Notes: generated by a model not told the origin, from the letters alone. A DNA stretch of 64,000 bases from Chondrus crispus (GCF_000350225.1 NW_005179269.1:1-64000); one strand, 5' to 3'. Counted from the stretch's first letter, positions 41,737 through 52,815 are shown. Numbers and translations: made by a program.

Positions 41737-42600
41737 GTGCACGACAATATCCAAAGGCGATCTGGGATTCCATCCCAGATCAATCTCGAACGGAAAACAC
41801 CCTAGATCATCAGAAATAGAAGAGTTGTACGCGAACTCTGCAGCCGGGAGAAGCGTGTCCCAATCATCTTCACGTAACGAACAATAGCAACGCAAGTAAT
41901 TCTCCACCATTCTGTTCATAACCTCTGGCGAGCCATCAGTTTGCGGATGATGGCTCATTGACATCTGAGTGCGTATACCACATATCGACATCAAATGTGA
42001 CCAAAACTTGGATGTGAACTTGGGATCACGGTCGCTCACGAGATTATCCGGCAGTCCATGGTGGCGAAAGATGTTGTGGAAAAATGACTCCGCCACTTGC
42101 ACCGCTGTGTCCGTGTCATGAGACGGCACAAAATGTACCCGTCTCGAAAGGCGGTCGACCCAGGTGGCAATTGCATCAAATCCTCTGGCTGTCTTTGGTA
42201 GACTGACGATGAAATCGGTCGTGAACGATCCCCAGCGACTTGTAGGCACATCTAGCGGTGTGGGTTCAGTCAGCTTCTTCTTCTGTACCGTGTTCTTCTG
42301 CTACTGGCAAACAAGACATCCATGTACATATTTCTTGACGTCCCTAGTTTTGTTCTTCCAATGGTAAGCATCTAATCGGCGCAGCGTTTTTGCAAACGCA
42401 AAGTGACCCGCGATTTTGCAATCGTGTGCTAGATTCAACAAGTCACGGACACACCTGCGAGGAACACACACCTTGTCCTTCACATAAAGCAGCCCCTCAT
42501 CCAAGCGGAGCAGCGGAAGTAAGCGAAGGACACGATCGCGCTGGACTTTATCACTTGGAAATTCTTGTCCTAGCCCTTTTACGACAGGGCCGAATATCTG
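41737..42600 (-). pseudogene. Gypsy (second lineage) integrase, 3'-truncated
   Basis: The zinc-binding domain is at about 42504-42301 (NLAHDCKIAGHF...HGCLVCQ, the H2C2 set), in a different phase from the catalytic core at 42249-41734. The core shows TTDFIVSLP (first Asp), LVSDRDPKFTS (second Asp) and TDGSPEVMNRM (Glu). The frame ends at GWNPRSPLDIV, in the middle of the usual C-terminal region, where LTR-like DNA begins, so the last third of integrase and the element's own 3' LTR are missing. Confidence 0.85.
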
Positions 42601-42609
42601 GTCCGTGTC

Positions 42610-43584
42610 TTACTCCCTTTCAAATTTGAGATCTAGAGCGAGAGAGGATACTTGCATGTTGGTCACAGAGGGACTTAATTTCTGCATGACACGTGGCGCG
42701 CGAGACAACATATCTCTAAGCACGTGCACTCGTCCGGGCTTCAGATTCATGCGCAAAATGCCGAATTGCGATAACAAGTTCAGCCACCGCGCCTCCTTTC
42801 TGTTCATATTAGGCTTCGAGAACAAGTGTAGCAAAACCCGATTGTCCGTAACGTCAAATGACGAACCCTCCAGATAGCAGCGAAATCTCTTGAGAAAATA
42901 GACCAAGGCGAGTAACTCTCTCTCATTAGCAATGTAATCTTCCTCCGCAGTCGACAACTTCTTCGAGTAATAGGCGATCATCCTGTCACTTCCATTCTGA
43001 TCCAACTGTGTCAACGTTCCCCCAACAGCTTTCTGGGAGGCGTCTACATGGCAACAGAATGGCATACTCCAATCCGGAGATATGAGGATGGGTGCTGTGG
43101 TAAGAGCCTTCTTGAGCATCAAAAACGCCCGGTCGCATTGGCTGTTCCTGCATTGGATGCCGGATCCTTTCTTCGTGAGCGCCGTCAGTGGTGCGGCGAC
43201 CTCCGAAAAGTCGCGTATAAACCGTCGAAAGAGTTGGAGAAGCCCAATAAAACTGCGTACTTCTGTTAATGATTGCGGACGAGGCCAGCTTGTCACGACT
43301 TCTATCTTATCCGGGTTGACGCGGATACCTTCCTTCCCCACAATCATCCCCAGGAACTCTGTCTCCTCAGTTAAGAAGACGCACTTCTTCGGAGAGACAT
43401 AAAGTTCCTCCGCCCGCAATCGAGAGAGCACGATCTCCAAATGTCGCAAGTGCCCCTCAGCATTTATGCTGAAGACGAGCAGATCATCCATATATACCAC
43501 CATAAAAACGTCTATACAGTCGTAAAATATTCGGTTCATCAAGGTCTGGAATGTAGCAGGTGCATTGCACAAACCCATGGGCAT
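42610..43584 (-). pseudogene. Gypsy (second lineage) reverse transcriptase thumb, RNase H
   Basis: Begins MPMGLCNAPATFQ, then VYMDDLLVFS (catalytic DD), the connection with RPQSLTEVRSFIGL, and RNase H with CCHVDASQKAVGG, ERELLALVYFLKRF and VTDNRVLLHLF. In the last motif Asn replaces the usual His of TDH. The YMDD form and the overall sequence separate this lineage from the YLDD chromodomain elements at the left of the window. The frame is joined to the segment upstream by a frameshift near 43690. Confidence 0.87.
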
Positions 43585-43673
43585 TACAAGGTACTCAAAT
43601 TGCCCATACTTGGTATTAAAAGCGGTCTTCTCGATATCCTCCGGTCGGACACGTATCTGATGGAAACCGGTTT

Positions 43674-44567
43674 TCAGATCCAGCTGGAGAAGACAGTTGC
43701 CTTTCCAGAGCGGTCGAACATCTCGTCAGCTCGGGGTAAAGAAGTGTTGTTCCGCGTTGTGATTCGATTTAGCGCGCGATAATCTACGACTGCACGTAGA
43801 CTCCCTTTATGCTTAAAAAAGAAAAGGGAGGCCCCGAAAGGGGATTTGCAGCGCCTTATCTTGCCACTCCTGAGGAGGTCCACGACATAGCCTTTCACTG
43901 CGACGAGCTCGGCAGGGGATAACTGGTACAAAGGCCGTAAAGGTGGCTTTGCTGACACGTCGGTCTCGATTGCGTGATCGACTGCCCGTTGCGGAGGTAA
44001 TCCTGCTGGTAATTCACTTTGAAATACTTGACTGTATTTTGAGAGCAATTTTCCAACGCGTTCTTCGTGATCCCTAGGTTTCCCCTTTCCCTTCTTCGTC
44101 CTATCTAGGCGATCAGACTCCACCAATTGAAAGACTTGGAAATCTTCCCTGTTACCCCTTTTTCGGACGAGAGCACGGAACTTCATAACGCCAATGTTCG
44201 ACACCTTGATAGACAGCAGTTCCGAAGAACCGTTTTTCAACGGTAAACAGATTCCATCTACCAACACAGCTGGGGTATCATAATTCACGTTTGGCTTGGT
44301 GGCCACATGCCAAGGCATACCTAGCAGCACATCATAGCGGCAGTCAGCGACAGCCCAATTAGAGCAGTAGCTATGAGACCCTATGCATATGGTTCCCCGG
44401 ATGATATCTTGAGATCCCGTCTCGATCGAGTCCCGTTTTGAATGGGTTACAGTTATGGCAGTCTCCTCAATATTAAAGAGATGGGAATGTTTCTGCACGA
44501 AGTCCCTAGATACCACATTGGTGTTGCAACCATCATCTTTCAGGATTTGGGATGCGACTCCGTGCAT
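43674..44567 (-). pseudogene. Gypsy (second lineage) protease and start of reverse transcriptase
   Basis: The retropepsin-like segment shows ILKDDGCNTNVVS at the N-terminal end (active site, with DDG in place of the usual DSG/DTG) and YDVLLGMPW. After a linker the RT begins: DHAIETDVSAKPPLRPLYQLSPAE, LRSGKIRRCKSPFGASLFF and LRAVVDYRALN. A one-base deletion near 43690 ends the frame just before the DLKTGFHQI segment. Confidence 0.82.
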
Positions 44568-44699
44568 TTTCCCTCAAAATCTATGAGTGGTTTGACTGGT
44601 ATAGTTCCGTCAGCTTTCGACTCACACGTGCCCACTTCACCGAAACGCGCACGACACACTCTTGACAAAGGTCCTCCTGGAGTGCTTTTATTCAACAGA

Positions 44700-45257
44700 A
44701 GAAATTCTGAAGCACCTTTTAGTTTTCCGGGCTACGCGAGTCACTCTCGTGCTCCTCGGTGCCCCTCCTCTGATAAATTTCTTCCACTGCAGAGTTGTTA
44801 ACAGAAGGCCTTGACCATGCTTCAACGGTCGGCACCCTACTTTATAACATTTGGAACATGCGTTTTTGCGGAAGTATTCCTGGCGCTGGGAATCCCAGTT
44901 TACCCGGCGTCTCTCTAAATTTCCAATCTCCATCGGTGTTGGGGCATCGGCAACTGATCCACTTTGGCTTGCAGATACAAACGGGAACGCGTACGTCCCG
45001 CGCTCCAAATAGCGCTATCCACTCGCAAAGCCACTTTGGACGCGTCCTCAAATGTTGCTCTGGCGGTTTTCATAACCTCCAGACGGATTTCAAACTTCAA
45101 GCCGGAACAGAAGTTGTCCCATTTCTCACCGTCACTGATGTCAGGAACCGTCATCACAATGTTCCTAAAGTCTGATAAATACTTAGCCACAGAGATCGTT
45201 TGCTTAAGCTTGCGTAGTTTTTCTCGAGACCTGCGCACATGGTCTTCTGGAACGAAT
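44700..45257 (-). pseudogene. Gypsy (second lineage) gag, C-terminal part
   Basis: The capsid-like helices (REKLRKLKQTISVAKYLSDFRNIVMTVP; KWDNFCSGLKFEIRLEVMK) continue directly from the N-terminal part at 51476-51754 once the intervening Harbinger element is disregarded: the reading frame matches across the 3-bp duplication. A frameshift occurs near 44990. The zinc knuckle (ACSKCYKVGCRPLKHG) is degenerate, with two Cys kept and the His/Cys spacing lost. Confidence 0.78.
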
Positions 45258-45469
45258 TCAGGGGCGTTCTAGGTGTTTTGGAAAGTCGGAAATTTGGAAA
45301 TCGGAAATTGTACAGCAGGGCACCGATTTCCAATTTCCATCTTGGATCCGGTCCAAAACATTTTGGAAACTTTTTACGGACACCCAATCATGTCGCACTC
45401 CAGTGGGGAGTATTAGGTTATATGCTAGGCGTGCTCGTACAATGTCGTTCCCTGCTTGATTAACGTACC

Positions 45470-46612
45470 ATGCGTGCTTCCTTTCGCCGTCGTCTGGCTC
45501 AGCGGGCTTTCCCGATGCTCATACTATCAAAGATCGAAAAGCGAAGGCCCACCACGGAGACAATGCAATTTTTACTGTCTGCAGTCGTGCAAGCGACCAT
45601 GAGATGCTGTGTTTTCCGTCAACAAGAGATTACAAACACACGAGAAAACCTTAATTTCAATGCACATCGGGCAACTATTGGTGAAAATATTTTCATAAGA
45701 TTGTACAGGCTTTCACCCCACCAGTTTCGATATCTGTGTAACCAGTTGCGTCCAGAGCGTGAAAGAACGCAAATCCGAAGAAATTGTTCCAACTCTACTA
45801 AAAGTGTCGAAACAATGCTCTGTATTACTATGCGAATTTTGACAGGGGGAAGCTATTTGGACACGGGATGGCCTTACGGCGTGGAAAGGTCCACCACATA
45901 TATAATTTTTCATGAGACGATACAAGCGCTTAACAAAGTGCTTGCTCCAATTGAGTTTCCAGTATCAGAAACGGATTGCAGTAATGCAGCACGACAATTC
46001 CAAGTACTACGCAATTCTCCCTTAGAAGGAATTGTAGCAGCTCTAGATGGTATTGCAATGAAAATACGCCAGCCTACGTTGAACGACACGCCCGACCTTC
46101 GAAAATACTTCAACTGCAAGGGGTTCTATGCTTTGTGCGTGCAAGCTGCTGTTGCCGCAAACTACAAGTTTGTATTTGTGTCTGCTCGCCATGCCGGAAG
46201 TACAAATGATTCAACTGCCTTTCAAGCCACGTTACTGCACTCTGTGGTCAAAAATGGTAATCTGCCCTCATGGGCACGAATTGCTGCAGATGATGCGTAT
46301 GCCAACAGTCGGCATGTTCTGACACCGTACGGCGGATTTGGTTTATCGCAGAGACAATAAGCGTTTAACGTTTATTTGTCGTCCTGTAGGATAACGGTCG
46401 AACAGGCCTTTGGCATGTTGGTTTCTCGCTTTGGCATTTTTTGGTCTCCCCTGCGATATTCGGTGACATGCAGCACACTTATTGTTGTTGTTTGCAGCAA
46501 GATTCACAATTATTTACTGGATACAAATGATCAAACTTTCTTTGAAACACTGGATACAGCCGAACAGAACGAGGTCCAGGGGAACCCTTTTGTTCATACA
46601 CAGAACACTTAA
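45470..46612 (+). pseudogene. PIF/Harbinger transposase (DDE_Tnp_4 type) with one nonsense codon
   Basis: From ATG 45470 the frame reads 296 codons to TAA at 46358-46360, then continues in the same phase to 46612. It shows an N-terminal helical region (MLCITMRILTGGSYLDTGWPYGV), then the nuclease: IVAALDGIAMKIRQP (first Asp), YFNCKGFYALCVQAAV, ARHAGSTNDSTAFQ (second Asp), ADDAYANSRHVLTPYGG, and after the stop SCRITVEQAFGMLVSRFGIFW with the catalytic Glu. The TAA therefore separates the Glu from the two Asp. Unless the stop is read through, the protein is inactive. It is otherwise complete, which suggests recent loss. Confidence 0.88.
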
Positions 46613-48933
46613 CATTTGGAGCAAGAAATTCAAAGAGGGCGTGTCCGCACGAGAGAGAACACAGACGAGAGAGAACACAGACGAGAGAGAAAGAGCGGCA
46701 GACATTCTATGCAGCCTTGGTCTTCTTCGACCACGAAGTAGACGATAGCTCCTATCGTTTCTGATGATATGCAATCAAGTTCCAAATCCCAGTGTCTGTA
46801 GTGTACTTTCAAGACTTTCAACGGTTCGGATACTTCCTTACTTCAATAAAATATGTCGACTCAGAAATGATATCCTTGGCAGCGCTGTTGCCAAGAGCTG
46901 CTCCGCCCCTGTAGCCGGCCCGCACTTGCCGCTGGAGTTGCCAGCACACACTACACGACCCGCATTCAGCGACTGACAACCTCACTACCCACGCTTTCCT
47001 CGTTAGACCCCCCCTCCCGGCGTCACTACCCCCGCCACCTGATCCCGGCTCCCTTCTTCACCCCCATCATTACTTCCTAACCCCCGGAAGGGTGGGTAGT
47101 GCGGTTGTTAATCGTTGGCCGCTGGTCGTAGAGTGCGTGCACTATTCCATTCTCACCCCCCCTATTCGTTCCTCCCCCCCACCATTCCTTCCTCACCCCG
47201 CAACCATTTTATTCTCAACCTTTTAAGTTGTTAGTCGTTGGGGACCGGGCGTGTAATACGTGCACCATTATATACTCACCCCCAACATTTCTTCCTTACC
47301 GTCCACCACCCGCCCGCCCCACAGCCATTGGTGTCCTTTGCCCTCTAACCCCTCCCCTTCCCCCCTCTCGCATCGCACATCATAGCGTGGACCTCTCAGC
47401 GTCCAAACCCGAGCTGCTGGGGCCGCCTGAGGCCGCCGATCGGCGCGTCGGGGGCGCGCGATACGCGCAGCGCACATTCATGACACCTCCAGCGATTTTT
47501 GTTCATGCCAGGGTAGATTACCCGAGCCGATACCCAAATTGAGACCTGCCGCAATACAAGCATATGGCCCCACCCCCACGTATTGTGCCAGCCAGACAAC
47601 TGTGTTGCGAAAAATCTTGCGGGCCTTATTAAATTTCTTCTCGATTGAGCTCTCCACTGCGAGCACATGACCAGACCGAGGACAGTCGATGGGGAAGCGC
47701 GTCATGTGTGCGATACTGCTTTGCAGGACGGTTTGAAAAATGGACGTATCTGGCGTGCTGCGTTCTGACGGGTTCGCCTGGACGCTCTCCGCGACTGAGT
47801 TACATGCGCCCGTCTGAAGTGATGCCAGCGTCCGGTTCCACGCGCCAATTCGGGCGTTCTTTGATGTTAAGGACACGATCGACGCGCTCGACGGAAACGG
47901 ATTTAACCTGAACGTCTGCAGACTCGAAAATACCGAGGGCTGTATGGGAAGCGAAGCCCTCTGCAGTCCATTTAAAACTGTCGCCCGCTTCATGCCGAGG
48001 ACGCGGGTGATCAGGTCGACTCTTGTGACGACGGAGACGCCTTCGACGGGATTGCTGTTGCCGTCGACCGCGACAAGAGGGATGGCGTGCAGGCGGGGCC
48101 GGGCGTGTAGTGCGGGCACCATTTTTTCCTCACCTCCAACATTCGTTCCTCACCCCCACCATTTCTTCTTCACCCCCATTCGGTTCCCACCCCAACCATT
48201 CCTTCTTTACCCCCCGCCACCCGCGCGTCCCTGCCATTATTGGCGACTCTGGGCCCTCTCTCCCCTCTTCTTCCCCCCGCCTTGCTTCACATAGCATGGA
48301 TCTGTCAGCGTCCGAACTCGTGTCGCTCAGGCCGCCGATCGGCGCGTCGGGGGGCGCGCAGTACGCGCAGCGCGCATTTTCCGGAGCGCCGTTTGAGACC
48401 CCAGGAGCTGGCAGTTGCGCCGACATGCGGTGGTACAAGTCCATATCTTGTGCGACATGGCACGTGTACACGTGAAGAATTGAAGCGTTTAGAATTGGGG
48501 ATTTGGATGCACTGCACGTGGATAAATTTACACTGATTTGCATAACAATTCCCTCGCCCCCCGCCATCCCTCGACCACCCTCCCCGTTCCCTCCCCGTTC
48601 CCTCCCTCCCCTACTTCCCATACGTCCTCCCTTTGTACGCCGCTCCCGCTCTCGTGCGCACTCTTCGCCATCGTTCGCGGCCTCTACGTCGCTGCCCCGG
48701 ACCTCCACCTCCAGACCACTTCGGACAGCACTCTCTACGTCGCCGCCTCCGCTCTCGCCCTCATCCCAACCGGCTGAACGCTCCGCCCCCGAGAGCCGTC
48801 CTCCACGACGCCTGCAACTCTGCCCACTACTCCCTTCCCCCGTCGCCCGCTCATCGCTGCCCTTTAACGCATCTAGCTAGCCTCTTGCGAGCCGCGACGC
48901 GCCCAGCCATAGGTCTTTGAAAAAGGCATTCAA
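46613..48933. other. GC/pyrimidine-rich inner region of the Harbinger element
   Basis: Contains pyrimidine tracts rich in CTCACCCCC/CATTCCTTC and a direct repeat: about 47247-47485 and about 48104-48385, sharing GTGTAATACGTGCACC-type starts and CGGCGCGTCGGGGGCGCGC-type ends. A 214-codon minus-strand frame between them (48122-47478) reads like protein (for example GIGSGNLPWHEQKSLEV) but I do not recognise it. At 46643-46695 a short GAGAGAACACAGAC repeat is present. Confidence 0.5.
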
Positions 48934-50288
48934 ATGCCAAGCGTTGATGAGATTTGCCACTCAGAGGAACGTCTGGCTACGCATGAAGACTGCAGCATTG
49001 TTAATTCTTTAAGCGCAACTCCTGGGGCCGTCATCCTTCCAGATGAGGAGGAGATATTTTTGCCACCGACGCCATCATTGGCACGGTCGACAATCCCGAA
49101 CCAAGTGCCAGAGGCAATTAATTTAATACGATGGTCGCTGATAGACAATACAAGCTGCAAAAAGATTCTGAGGGCAGTTAAAGTATCAGGACTTTCAAAT
49201 GTCAGACTCCCATCGAAAAGGAAGGCCATCGCCTTCAAGATGGTTCAAAGAAGGTTTTTCATAAATACAGCGTTTGAATTGGCGGATCACACAGAAAGCG
49301 AGAGCAACCTTCTATCCCCTGCTGCCCATGCCCTTTCCCAGATCCCTTCGACAACCGTAAAGGTAGTGAAGGAATTTAATGGAGCGGAAGTACTTCTTTG
49401 GAGACATACCAGTTTTAGAAGATGAAAAAGTTTTACTTGGTTTACCTCTACTGAGGGAATATCGCGAACAAGATGGGACACGGCGAAGGGAACCTGATTT
49501 CGAAGCAAGCGAATTTTGACGTCTTCTTCATGTCATAAATGACAGTCGCATGACAACGACTAGGTCCATGCTCATGGAGCCGAGGACGCGAGCACAACTG
49601 GACAGCGAGCCGGTGGATGTTTGGACCGACAGTATCGCCCCCTTTTCAATAATGCTACGTTCCAGCCTACCGTCTTTCGTGGATTGGCGGGAGGGGTCAC
49701 GATTGCAGATATTTCCGGAATTAATCCGGCAAGAACAACATGCCTACGGAATGGCGGCGTACTTAAGCAAAAATTCGGGGAGTTAAAGTCACTATATGGA
49801 ACATGTCTCTCACGATTTGAGGCATCTGGTCAAGGAGACAGCGAGGGCTTTGTTTACTTTGCCGGCGGAAAAAACTACATTATGTACGCGTTTTGCTTTT
49901 TACAAGCTCACCCGATGTTGCAACCGCTGGCGACGCGCGCTTTGCAACGAAATGCGCAACGAGAAGAGGGTGTGGGAGATGGAGTCAGTCCCGAGCCAGT
50001 GTTGAGGCGAAAAAGAAGAAGGAAAACCCAAGAGATAAATATAGTTTGCATGGAAGCGTTATCTTCTGTTTTCATGCCGCACTGCCCTTGAGTAGCCGAG
50101 GAAACTGAGTCCGCGGAGAGAGATAAAGCTAAATACGAGGCCTCCGAGGCTCGGGGCCGGTCCACACAGGCACTTCTAACCGCCATTTCCCAAGCAAAAA
50201 TGCAACGTGAAGCCTCGGACGAAGACGAGATCATTCTTTACGCAGACACTGTGAAAACTCTGATGACAGAGCTTTCAGGTACCCCATA
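48934..50288 (+). pseudogene. Second ORF of the Harbinger element, unknown (broken)
   Basis: I do not recognise the family. The reading starts at ATG 48934 (MPSVDEICHS) with an acidic Pro-containing N-terminus and a Lys/Arg-rich helix (RAVKVSGLSNVRLPSKRKAIAFKMVQRRFF); it shifts frame near 49425 (LGLPLLREYREQDGTRRRE) and again near 49620, where a compact domain follows (FQPTVFRGLAGGVTIADISGINPARTTCLRNGG to GDSEGFVYFAGGKNYIMYAFCFL). After a TGA at 50089-50091 the same phase gives a coiled-coil-like Glu/Lys/Ala C-terminus ending at 50288. In PIF/Harbinger the second gene is normally a Myb/SANT-like DNA-binding partner; I see no clear Myb repeat, so the equivalence is by position only. Confidence 0.5.
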
Positions 50289-51260
50289 AGTAGTGGAGAG
50301 ATTTCACTGTACTCCTTTGTCTGTAAATGTTTCCGCGAGCGAGTCGGTAATTAGGAGCTGCGTGTACATGGGGATGGCACCTTCTGCTTTTCCAAACCTT
50401 CCAATGTCCTGCCGCCTTCATCTCCCGCGTGTGGAGCGCTGCTGCCGCCGCCCCAACGCTGTCGCCCTTTTTGCACGGGCCGTCCCCCTCTCAACGCACG
50501 GCCTTCGCGCCCGCTGCTGCCGTGACTCTCGCTCGCCATGCCGCCCCGCTCCTCCATCAAAACGTCTAACAGAATCAACACCGCGAGCGTCCGTCTGGCC
50601 AGCCGACATCCCCCCTCTCTCCCCGTCTGTGGTCCGATCCTTGTGCGTTTTCCGGCTTAAGGTCGCGATTAGCAGGGAAGCGAGCTTCCCCCCAATCCCG
50701 TAGCGCGGCCACGGCGGCGCCGGATGGACATGGTGAAGGTCTTGGTATTGGACCTCTCTGACATCCTCTTAAAGTCATCTGGATCCATCATGAGCTCTGC
50801 GGCGTCGAGATGTGTATGGAGGCCCGGCTGCCTGGTGGAGGGTCGTCAGAGGCGAAACTTAACGGCACCCGAGCGGGCCGGTGTGTAGGCGATGGCACAG
50901 CGGGTGGCGTGGAAGATGTAGTAGACGGGCCTGTGTCTGGGGGGTCGCTGGCGGCGGAGAAGGCGGTGTGGTCGCGGCGAGCGGGTAGCCTCCACGCAGC
51001 TCTGCCCAGGAAATGGCCCACGATGGGAAGCGGAAGCGCGAGGACAGGAGGCAGACGTCGACCCAGCCGGCCATGAAGTCGGGGTTCTTGCGCAGCGGGC
51101 GGACTTCAGGTCGACAGAGAGGCGAAAGGCTCGTGCGATGTGCGCGAGGTTGGAAAAGTGAAGGAGAACGGGACTGGGGGGGACGGGAACGGCACTGGGG
51201 AGGAAGGGAACGAGAGGGGACGGGCATTGTTGACTCTCTTATTTGGCGGGACGAGAGGGG
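50289..51260. other. GC-rich region at the 3' end of the Harbinger element, no supported gene
   Basis: Several mutually overlapping frames (up to 175 codons) with biased composition and no motif. Probably non-coding element DNA. Confidence 0.45.
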
Positions 51261-51291
51261 ACGGGCATTGTTGACTCTCTTATTTGGCGGG
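51210..51291 (+). repeat. 41-bp tandem duplication
   Basis: Two identical 41-bp units (starting ACGAGAGGGGACGGGCATTG and ending TTATTTGGCGGG) lie in tandem 180 bp from the element's right end. Confidence 0.9.
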
Positions 51292-51475
51292 ACTTCGATT
51301 GCCGTTTCATCCGTTTTCATGTAGGGGAAATTCCGGATTTTCCCACAAGAAAACAGATTATGGAAAAGTGGAAACACACGTGGCAACGTAGCAGGCGCTT
51401 ATTGGATATGTGGCGTATGACAAGTTTCCAAATTTGCAAATTTCCGACTTTCCAAAACACCTAGAACGCCCCTCA

Positions 51476-51754
51476 GTAACTACCGCCTTCTTGAAGTTTA
51501 TCCAAGTAGTAGGAACCTCATTGCCTTGAACGATTGTGTACCACCACACAGCAGCAATACCGGTAAGGAAGGTTGAGGCGAACATTATGCGATTCGTATC
51601 AGTGAGCTATACAGTCGGGTTAGACAACTGGATCACGGCAAAGTACTGCTCCACCTTGTAGACCCAGGTATTGACAACAAGGAAATCACGTTTCCCATCA
51701 AAAGTCTCTGGCTGCTTCGGTTTGAGACTGATCGACCCTTGTACAACGGCGGCC
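51476..51754 (-). pseudogene. Gypsy (second lineage) gag, N-terminal part
   Basis: Starts at ATG 51754 (MAAVVQGSISLKPKQP), followed by ETFDGKRDFLVVNTWVYKVEQYF, the typical beginning of a gypsy capsid. A TAG lies at 51607-51609 (after SNPTV), then the frame resumes (LTDTNRIMFASTFLTGIAAVWW) to KKAVVTE, where the Harbinger element begins. The second half is at 45257-44700. Confidence 0.82.
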
Positions 51755-51805
51755 ATTTCGGTAGAGATAGGGTGAGAGATGACGGATTCTCAGCGGGAGA
51801 AAGTT

Positions 51806-51820
51806 CCCGCGATGCTACCA
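51806..51820 (-). promoter_or_regulatory. Primer-binding site of the second-lineage gypsy element
   Basis: On the minus strand the LTR ends ...TGTTGCA, then one C, then TGGTAGCATCGCGGG. The one-base spacer and TGG start are as expected for a tRNA-primed element; the tRNA would end CCCGCGATGCTACCA. Confidence 0.65.
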
Positions 51821-51821
51821 G

Positions 51822-52218
51822 TGCAACAGAAGTTTACTCCGAATGGTCGATGCCCCCTCCTTATTCAAGTCTCCTCATTTCTCTACACTAAATAGCTGAG
51901 CTACGGGGCGGCCGTAAAACCGAATCTACTCAATCTTCCTCCCTCCACGTCAGCCATCCTTGCCTACAGCCCGGCTGTGCTCAGGCACATTCTGTCCGGG
52001 CTGTTTCACGCAGAAGGCGGCACGGCGATTCCCTGACAGCTCCCTTCATATTTCGATCCGCCAGGCATGCCTCTCGCTGATTCGGCGAGAGCACCCAACG
52101 TGTCCGAAAACAATAGAAATAAACTCTCCGGCTCATCTGGAGGAGCACTGTTTTGCTGATGTCAGCAAGGGTGTCAACACCCTGGATCCCAACGCTCGCT
52201 GCCGTTATGATTGTTACA
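51822..52218 (-). repeat. 5' LTR of the second-lineage gypsy element (397 bp)
   Basis: Minus-strand boundaries are TGTAACAATC at 52218 and ...CTTCTGTTGCA at 51822, giving TG...CA with 7-bp near-inverted ends (TGTAACA/TGTTGCA). It precedes a primer-binding site and the gag start. The 3' LTR is missing because the element is truncated in integrase, so the limits cannot be checked against a second copy. Confidence 0.55.
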
Positions 52219-52407
52219 GAACCCAAGAGACCGGGCACAACAACCCAGTACAGTATTCAAAAGATGTATTTTACAGTACACAATTTTAAAGTACCTTTAA
52301 ATTTGATTTTTAATTCGTTTTCAGCGTTGAAAAAGCATGTGGGAGTTAGGCAAAGAATGGTGCCAAATTGTTTCATTGGGCGACAATGTGCGCTTTCGGA
52401 AGTAATC

Positions 52408-52429
52408 CATGCCCCGCGCCGAAATATGC
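52408..52429 (-). repeat. B2 repeat of DIRS-order copy 2
   Basis: CATGCCCCGCGCCGAAATAT and two further bases are repeated, with one change, at 52770-52791. It adjoins GTAATC on its outer side. Confidence 0.8.
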
Positions 52430-52617
52430 CTTGTAACACAGATTTTATTTCAGGAGTAATTTCAAAATAATTTCTGGGGTCACGGCCGTTATGTAGTAAC
52501 GCAATACAGGTGCCGTATCATGCAATAAAGGTAACGTATCATATTCGAACGTAGAAAAGAAAATGAAAATAGAGACGGTTGGCAAAAAGGCGCGGTCGCG
52601 AGGAGCGGGCGGGCGGG

Positions 52618-52763
52618 GCTGAGAAACGGATGACTAGCCAGAGAAGACGTTACGCAGCGCTGCCAGTCACCCATATAATACTCGGGGCTTGCGCCGCAGT
52701 GAGGGTGACTGACAGCAAGAGCGACAACGGGGGGCATTAGAGTTTAGTCAACAGATACAGTCC
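52618..52763 (-). repeat. A2 repeat of DIRS-order copy 2
   Basis: A 146-bp copy of 56884-57028 in the same orientation, starting GCTGAGAAACGGATGACTAG on the plus strand, with a few substitutions and a 1-bp indel near the core. Confidence 0.88.
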
Positions 52764-52769
52764 GTAATC

Positions 52770-52791
52770 TATGCCCCGCGCCGAAATATGC
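52770..52791 (-). repeat. B1 repeat of DIRS-order copy 2
   Basis: Lies just beyond the recombinase stop (52816) and next to the GTAATC core; matches 52408-52429. Confidence 0.8.
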
Positions 52792-52815
52792 TAAAGAGTC
52801 GAGACTGGCCACCGG

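Larger units (their letters stand above)
45261..51472 (+). mobile_element. PIF/Harbinger DNA transposon (6212 bp) nested in gypsy gag
   Basis: The terminal inverted repeats are identical for 36 bp, beginning GGGGCGTTCTAGGTGTTTTG on each strand, and partly matching beyond. The flanks are TCA (45258-45260) and TCA (51473-51475), a 3-bp duplication as in PIF/Harbinger, though the family norm is TTA/TAA. It carries a DDE transposase (45470-46612) and a second ORF (48934-50288), the two-gene layout of the superfamily. Between them is an unusually long GC- and pyrimidine-rich stretch with a direct repeat. Confidence 0.92.

Noticed and set aside
43674-45008. Reading the gypsy protease and gag as separate host genes
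   Set aside because: The order gag, protease, RT, RNase H, integrase and the frameshifts between them show decayed parts of one element.
47478-48122. A 214-codon minus-strand frame in the Harbinger element as a gene
   Set aside because: Plausible-looking C-terminus but no recognised motif, no homologue that I know of and it ends inside a duplicated segment; kept only as a note.
50859-51386. A 175-codon minus-strand frame near the Harbinger right end
   Set aside because: It includes the 41-bp tandem duplication translated twice and Pro/Arg/Ser-biased sequence; no motif.
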